Assembly (NCBI GenBank): GCA_947306175.1 | Contig: CAMZFV010000007.1 | Location: forward strand, 1-64,000 | DNA from: an uncultured Prevotellaceae bacterium | GTDB taxonomy: Bacteria > Bacteroidota > Bacteroidia > Bacteroidales > Muribaculaceae | Direction: 5' to 3' | DNA length: 64,000 nt | Shown here: positions 61,431-64,000 of the stretch, one piece after another | How positions within the stretch are numbered: position 1 is the first letter of the stretch | Layout of the letters: every line of letters begins with the position of its first letter | The notes under the pieces: model-generated | Told to the model about the DNA's origin: nothing | The model's input: only the letters and a program-made list of their open reading frames with translations | The model's database searches: none | Translations under genes and position numbers: made by a program

Positions 61431-61604
61431 CGGGCTGGAGTGAAGGCTTGGTCCCTGACGGGAGCGGTTGGTGTATTTGTTAATAAACCGTTTAATCGGG
61501 TAAATCTGCCGATGGTTGTCCTCTTGAACGAAATGAACGAAAAAAAATACGCGAATTACACTGATTAGCATAATTCGCGTAATTTGTAGTTTAGAAACAA
61601 TGCC
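61431..61604. terminator. Spacer with palindrome between the TPR gene and glgP
   Basis: ACGCGAATTA (61549-61558) and TAATTCGCGT (61571-61580) pair perfectly; the sequence belongs to the ACGAATTAC family and probably serves as a terminator for the convergent genes. No other feature is seen. Confidence 0.55.
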
Positions 61605-64000
61605 TTAGAACCACTTGAGGTAGGCGAAGTCCTGACGGTGCGGCAGCTTGTCGTTCCAGGGGAAGGCACGGTAAGCGTAGCGGAAAATGCCGTTCTCGCG
61701 GAAAGGTATCTTCACGTTGTAGGTGAGCACGTCGCCGTCCTCGCCGATCACGTCGAACAGGGCTTTGCGGAAGAACTTGGTCTGGCCGTCTTCCTCCTTA
61801 TAGACAACGAGTTCGAGCTGCACGTCACGTCCCAGGCCTGCGGTGTCGAGGCGCATGGTCACGTTGATGTCCTCCTTACCAGCGGCGATGGCGTCACGGT
61901 TACCCATGATCTCGCCCACCAGGTGCACGTCATTCCAGCGCGATGCGACAAGCTCTTTCCACTTCACGATGTCACGGGCAAGGGCATAGCCATTGGCACG
62001 AAGGCTGTTGGCACGCTCGGTCTGCGGGGTGTAGAACTTCTGGAAGTAGTCCTTCATCATGCGCGACATGGTGTAGTTGGGGGCGATGTGAACCATCGAA
62101 TTCTTGATGTACTGGATCCACTCGGGGGAATAGCCCTTGCTGTTCTTGGCGAAGTACAGGGGGATGATCTCGTTCTCGAGCATCGAGTAGATGGTGGCCG
62201 AGTCGAGCTTGTCCTGCTGGGCCTGCTCGGTGTAGGTGCGCTTGCTGGTCAATGCCCAGCCGGCACCCTCGCGGTAACCCTCATACCACCAGCCGTCGAG
62301 CACCGAGAAGTTGAGCAGACCGTTCATCTCGGCCTTCTCGCCCGATGTACCCGAAGCCTCGAGGGGACGCGTCGGGGTGTTCAACCACACGTCAACACCG
62401 GTGATGAGTCGCTTGGAGAGCGTCATGTCGTAGTTCTCGAGGAAGATGATCTTGCCCAGGAACTCGGGCATCTTGCTGATCTCGATGATGCGCTTGATCA
62501 GGCCCTGGCCTGCACCGTCGGCGGGATGGGCCTTACCGGCAAAGATGAACTGCACGGGGTAACGCTCGTCGTTGACAATCTTCTTCAGGCGGTCCAGGTC
62601 GTTAAAGATGAGGTGGGCACGCTTGTAGGTGGCAAAGCGGCGGGCAAAGCCGATGAGCAGTGCATCGGGGTTGATCTTGTCAACAATGTTGGCGATGCGG
62701 GTGGGATCGCCCTGGTTCTTGAGCCAGTTCTCCTTGAAGTCGCGCTTAACGAAGCGGATGAACTTCTGCTTCAAGGTCATGCGCATCTTCCAGATTTCCT
62801 CATCAGGCACGCTCATCAGGGGTGCCCATGCCGATTCCAGCTCCTGGTTATCCATGAAGTTCTCGCCCAGCACCTGATTGTAGAACACCTTCCACTCGCT
62901 GGCGGCCCAGGTGGGCATGTGAACGCCGTTGGTGACATAGCCCACGTGGGATTCCTCGGGGGCATAGCCCTTCCACAGGCCTGCGAACATCTTCTTGCTT
63001 ACCTCGCCATGGAGCCAGCTCACGCCGTTGCTCTCCTGGGTGGTGTTCAGGGCAAAGGAGCTCATGCTGAAGCGCTCGTCGCTGCCGGGGTTCTCGCGGC
63101 CCATGTCCATGAGGTCCTGCCAGGAGATGCCCAGGCGCTTGGGATACTCGCCCATGTACTTGCCGAAGAGCTCCTCGTCAAAGTAGTCGTGGCCTGCGGG
63201 CACGGGGGTGTGAACAGTGTAGAGCGAAGTGGCACGCACGATTTCCATCGCCTCGTTGAAGCTCAGGCCATCCTCCTGCACGTAGTCCACCAGGCGCTGC
63301 AGGTTGAGCAGTGCGGCATGACCCTCGTTGCAGTGATAGATGTCGGCCTTAATGCCCAGGCGCTTGAGCAGCAGCACGCCGCCGATGCCCAGCATATATT
63401 CCTGCTTGATGCGGTTCTCCCAGTCGCCACCGTAGAGCTTGTGGGTGATTTCGCGGTCATAGCCGCTGTTCTGGTCGATATCGGTGTCGAGCAAATAGAG
63501 CTTGACGCGGCCCACGTTGGCCTGCCATACGTTGGCATAGATGGTGCGTCCGGGGAAAGGCACCTCATGCACCAGCTGATGGCCGTTCTCGTCGAGAACA
63601 GGCTCGATGGGCAGCTGGTTGAAGTTCTGGGCCTCATAGTTGGCAATCTGCTGGCCATCCATCGACAAGGTCTGGGTGAAGTAGCCATAACGGTACAGGA
63701 AACCCACGGCAGTCATATTCACGCAACGGTCACTGGCCTCCTTGACGTAGTCACCGGCAAGGATACCCAAGCCGCCCGAATAGATCTTGAGGGCGTTGCA
63801 CAGGCCATACTCCATGCAGAAGTAGGCAACCGACGGGAGGTCGCTGCGCAAGGGCTTCTTCATATATTCCTTGTATAGTTCGTAGGTGCTGTCGATGCGC
63901 GCCAGCATGGCGGTATCGTTCTGGATGGCCTCGATCTTCTCGTTAGAGAGGCGCTGCAGCATCTTCACGGGGTTCTCGCTGGTAGCACGCCAGGTGTCGC
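61605..64000 (-). CDS. glgP: Alpha-glucan phosphorylase (GT35), 5' end outside the window
   Basis: Releases glucose 1-phosphate from glycogen or maltodextrins. The track starts at a GTG (63968), but the frame stays open to the window edge and encodes [18 protein letters not shown], a normal internal part of this family, so the gene is cut. Visible are [20 protein letters not shown] with the N-terminal glycine loop, the glycosyltransferase core, and the PLP region [18 protein letters not shown] with the Schiff-base Lys. The type matches the short archaeal-like phosphorylases. The open ORF of 746 codons on the other strand is a shadow. Confidence 0.93.
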   Translation of the reverse strand, partial: DTWRATSENPVKMLQRLSNEKIEAIQNDTAMLARIDSTYELYKEYMKKPLRSDLPSVAYFCMEYGLCNALKIYSGGLGILAGDYVKEASDRCVNMTAVGFLYRYGYFTQTLSMDGQQIANYEAQNFNQLPIEPVLDENGHQLVHEVPFPGRTIYANVWQANVGRVKLYLLDTDIDQNSGYDREITHKLYGGDWENRIKQEYMLGIGGVLLLKRLGIKADIYHCNEGHAALLNLQRLVDYVQEDGLSFNEAMEIVRATSLYTVHTPVPAGHDYFDEELFGKYMGEYPKRLGISWQDLMDMGRENPGSDERFSMSSFALNTTQESNGVSWLHGEVSKKMFAGLWKGYAPEESHVGYVTNGVHMPTWAASEWKVFYNQVLGENFMDNQELESAWAPLMSVPDEEIWKMRMTLKQKFIRFVKRDFKENWLKNQGDPTRIANIVDKINPDALLIGFARRFATYKRAHLIFNDLDRLKKIVNDERYPVQFIFAGKAHPADGAGQGLIKRIIEISKMPEFLGKIIFLENYDMTLSKRLITGVDVWLNTPTRPLEASGTSGEKAEMNGLLNFSVLDGWWYEGYREGAGWALTSKRTYTEQAQQDKLDSATIYSMLENEIIPLYFAKNSKGYSPEWIQYIKNSMVHIAPNYTMSRMMKDYFQKFYTPQTERANSLRANGYALARDIVKWKELVASRWNDVHLVGEIMGNRDAIAAGKEDINVTMRLDTAGLGRDVQLELVVYKEEDGQTKFFRKALFDVIGEDGDVLTYNVKIPFRENGIFRYAYRAFPWNDKLPHRQDFAYLKWF

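Noticed and set aside
61638-63878. 746-codon open frame antisense to glgP
   Set aside because: Same cause: strong G/C-ending codon bias of glgP. The product is His/Val/Gln-rich without a recognisable domain.
1-64000. Insertion sequences, prophage, tRNA or rRNA genes
   Set aside because: I found no transposase, integrase, phage structural gene, cloverleaf or rRNA segment. A tRNAscan and HMM search would confirm this.

Overview
The window reads as a chromosomal segment of a gut-type Bacteroidales bacterium, probably near Muribaculaceae or Prevotellaceae (inferred from gene content, not from a database search). The lines of evidence are: Bacteroidetes promoters (TTTG, about 20 nt, then TAnnTTTG) in front of many genes, several with almost no leader; a fused lpxC-fabZ gene inside lpxD-lpxC/fabZ-lpxA; an archaeal-type ProRS; a lipoprotein-type TamL next to TamB; families such as DUF4290 and DUF4827; and dockerin-like or T9SS-like C-termini on secreted proteins. 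No tRNA, rRNA, CRISPR array, transposase or phage gene was recognised.

Layout. 1-530: non-coding, packed with palindromic repeats. 0.5-5.9 kb (minus): proS, an OmpA-like protein, rimM, a DUF4290 protein, tsaB and a threonine aldolase. 6.0-8.9 kb (plus): a GH13 glycosidase and prs. 9.1-18.7 kb (plus): a tandemly duplicated two-gene module. Each copy has a secreted beta-propeller gene (A) overlapping by ATGA a giant secreted amidase_3/propeller gene (B). The A copies are almost identical in DNA, the B copies have diverged and end in different C-terminal domains. 18.9-21.3 kb: lon. 21.4-23.8 kb (minus): luxS, mtnN, prfA. 23.8-25.9 kb (plus): an LTA-synthase-like membrane phosphotransferase carrying a palindromic repeat inside its reading frame. 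25.9-30.4 kb (minus): a BspA-like LRR/DUF285/dockerin surface protein and a serine beta-lactamase-like hydrolase. 30.4-35.9 kb (plus): a B3/B4 protein, a YciO/YrdC/Sua5 protein, a thioredoxin lipoprotein, then the lipid A genes. 36.0-44.1 kb (minus): two paralogous TPR proteins, gyrA, dnaA and an MCE/MlaD protein. 44.3-47.2 kb (plus): aroE and comEC. 47.2-58.7 kb (minus): glmM, a DUF4827 lipoprotein, an NrnA-type DHH phosphoesterase, an endonuclease/exonuclease/phosphatase protein, tamL and tamB. 59.0-61.4 kb (plus): a stand-alone receptor-like protein with nine near-identical 42-residue TPR units. 61.6-64.0 kb (minus): an alpha-glucan phosphorylase cut by the window edge.

Functional themes are envelope construction (lpxD/lpxC-fabZ/lpxA, tamL/tamB, MCE, glmM), translation and tRNA modification (proS, rimM, prfA, tsaB, the Sua5-family protein), replication (gyrA, dnaA), the activated-methyl cycle (mtnN and luxS), glucan metabolism (GH13, phosphorylase) and a secreted or surface layer. 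The spaces between genes carry at least five families of short repeats: a GAGACGCAAGATTTTGCG palindrome, 7-nt TAGTNNT arrays, an ACTACGAATTACACGAATT palindrome, an AACAATAAATACAA palindrome, and a GACTTGCACTACCTTTGC element that includes a promoter -7 box. The most notable items are the A-B-A'-B' module, the repeat inside a coding gene, the promoter-bearing repeat and the TPR receptor-like gene.
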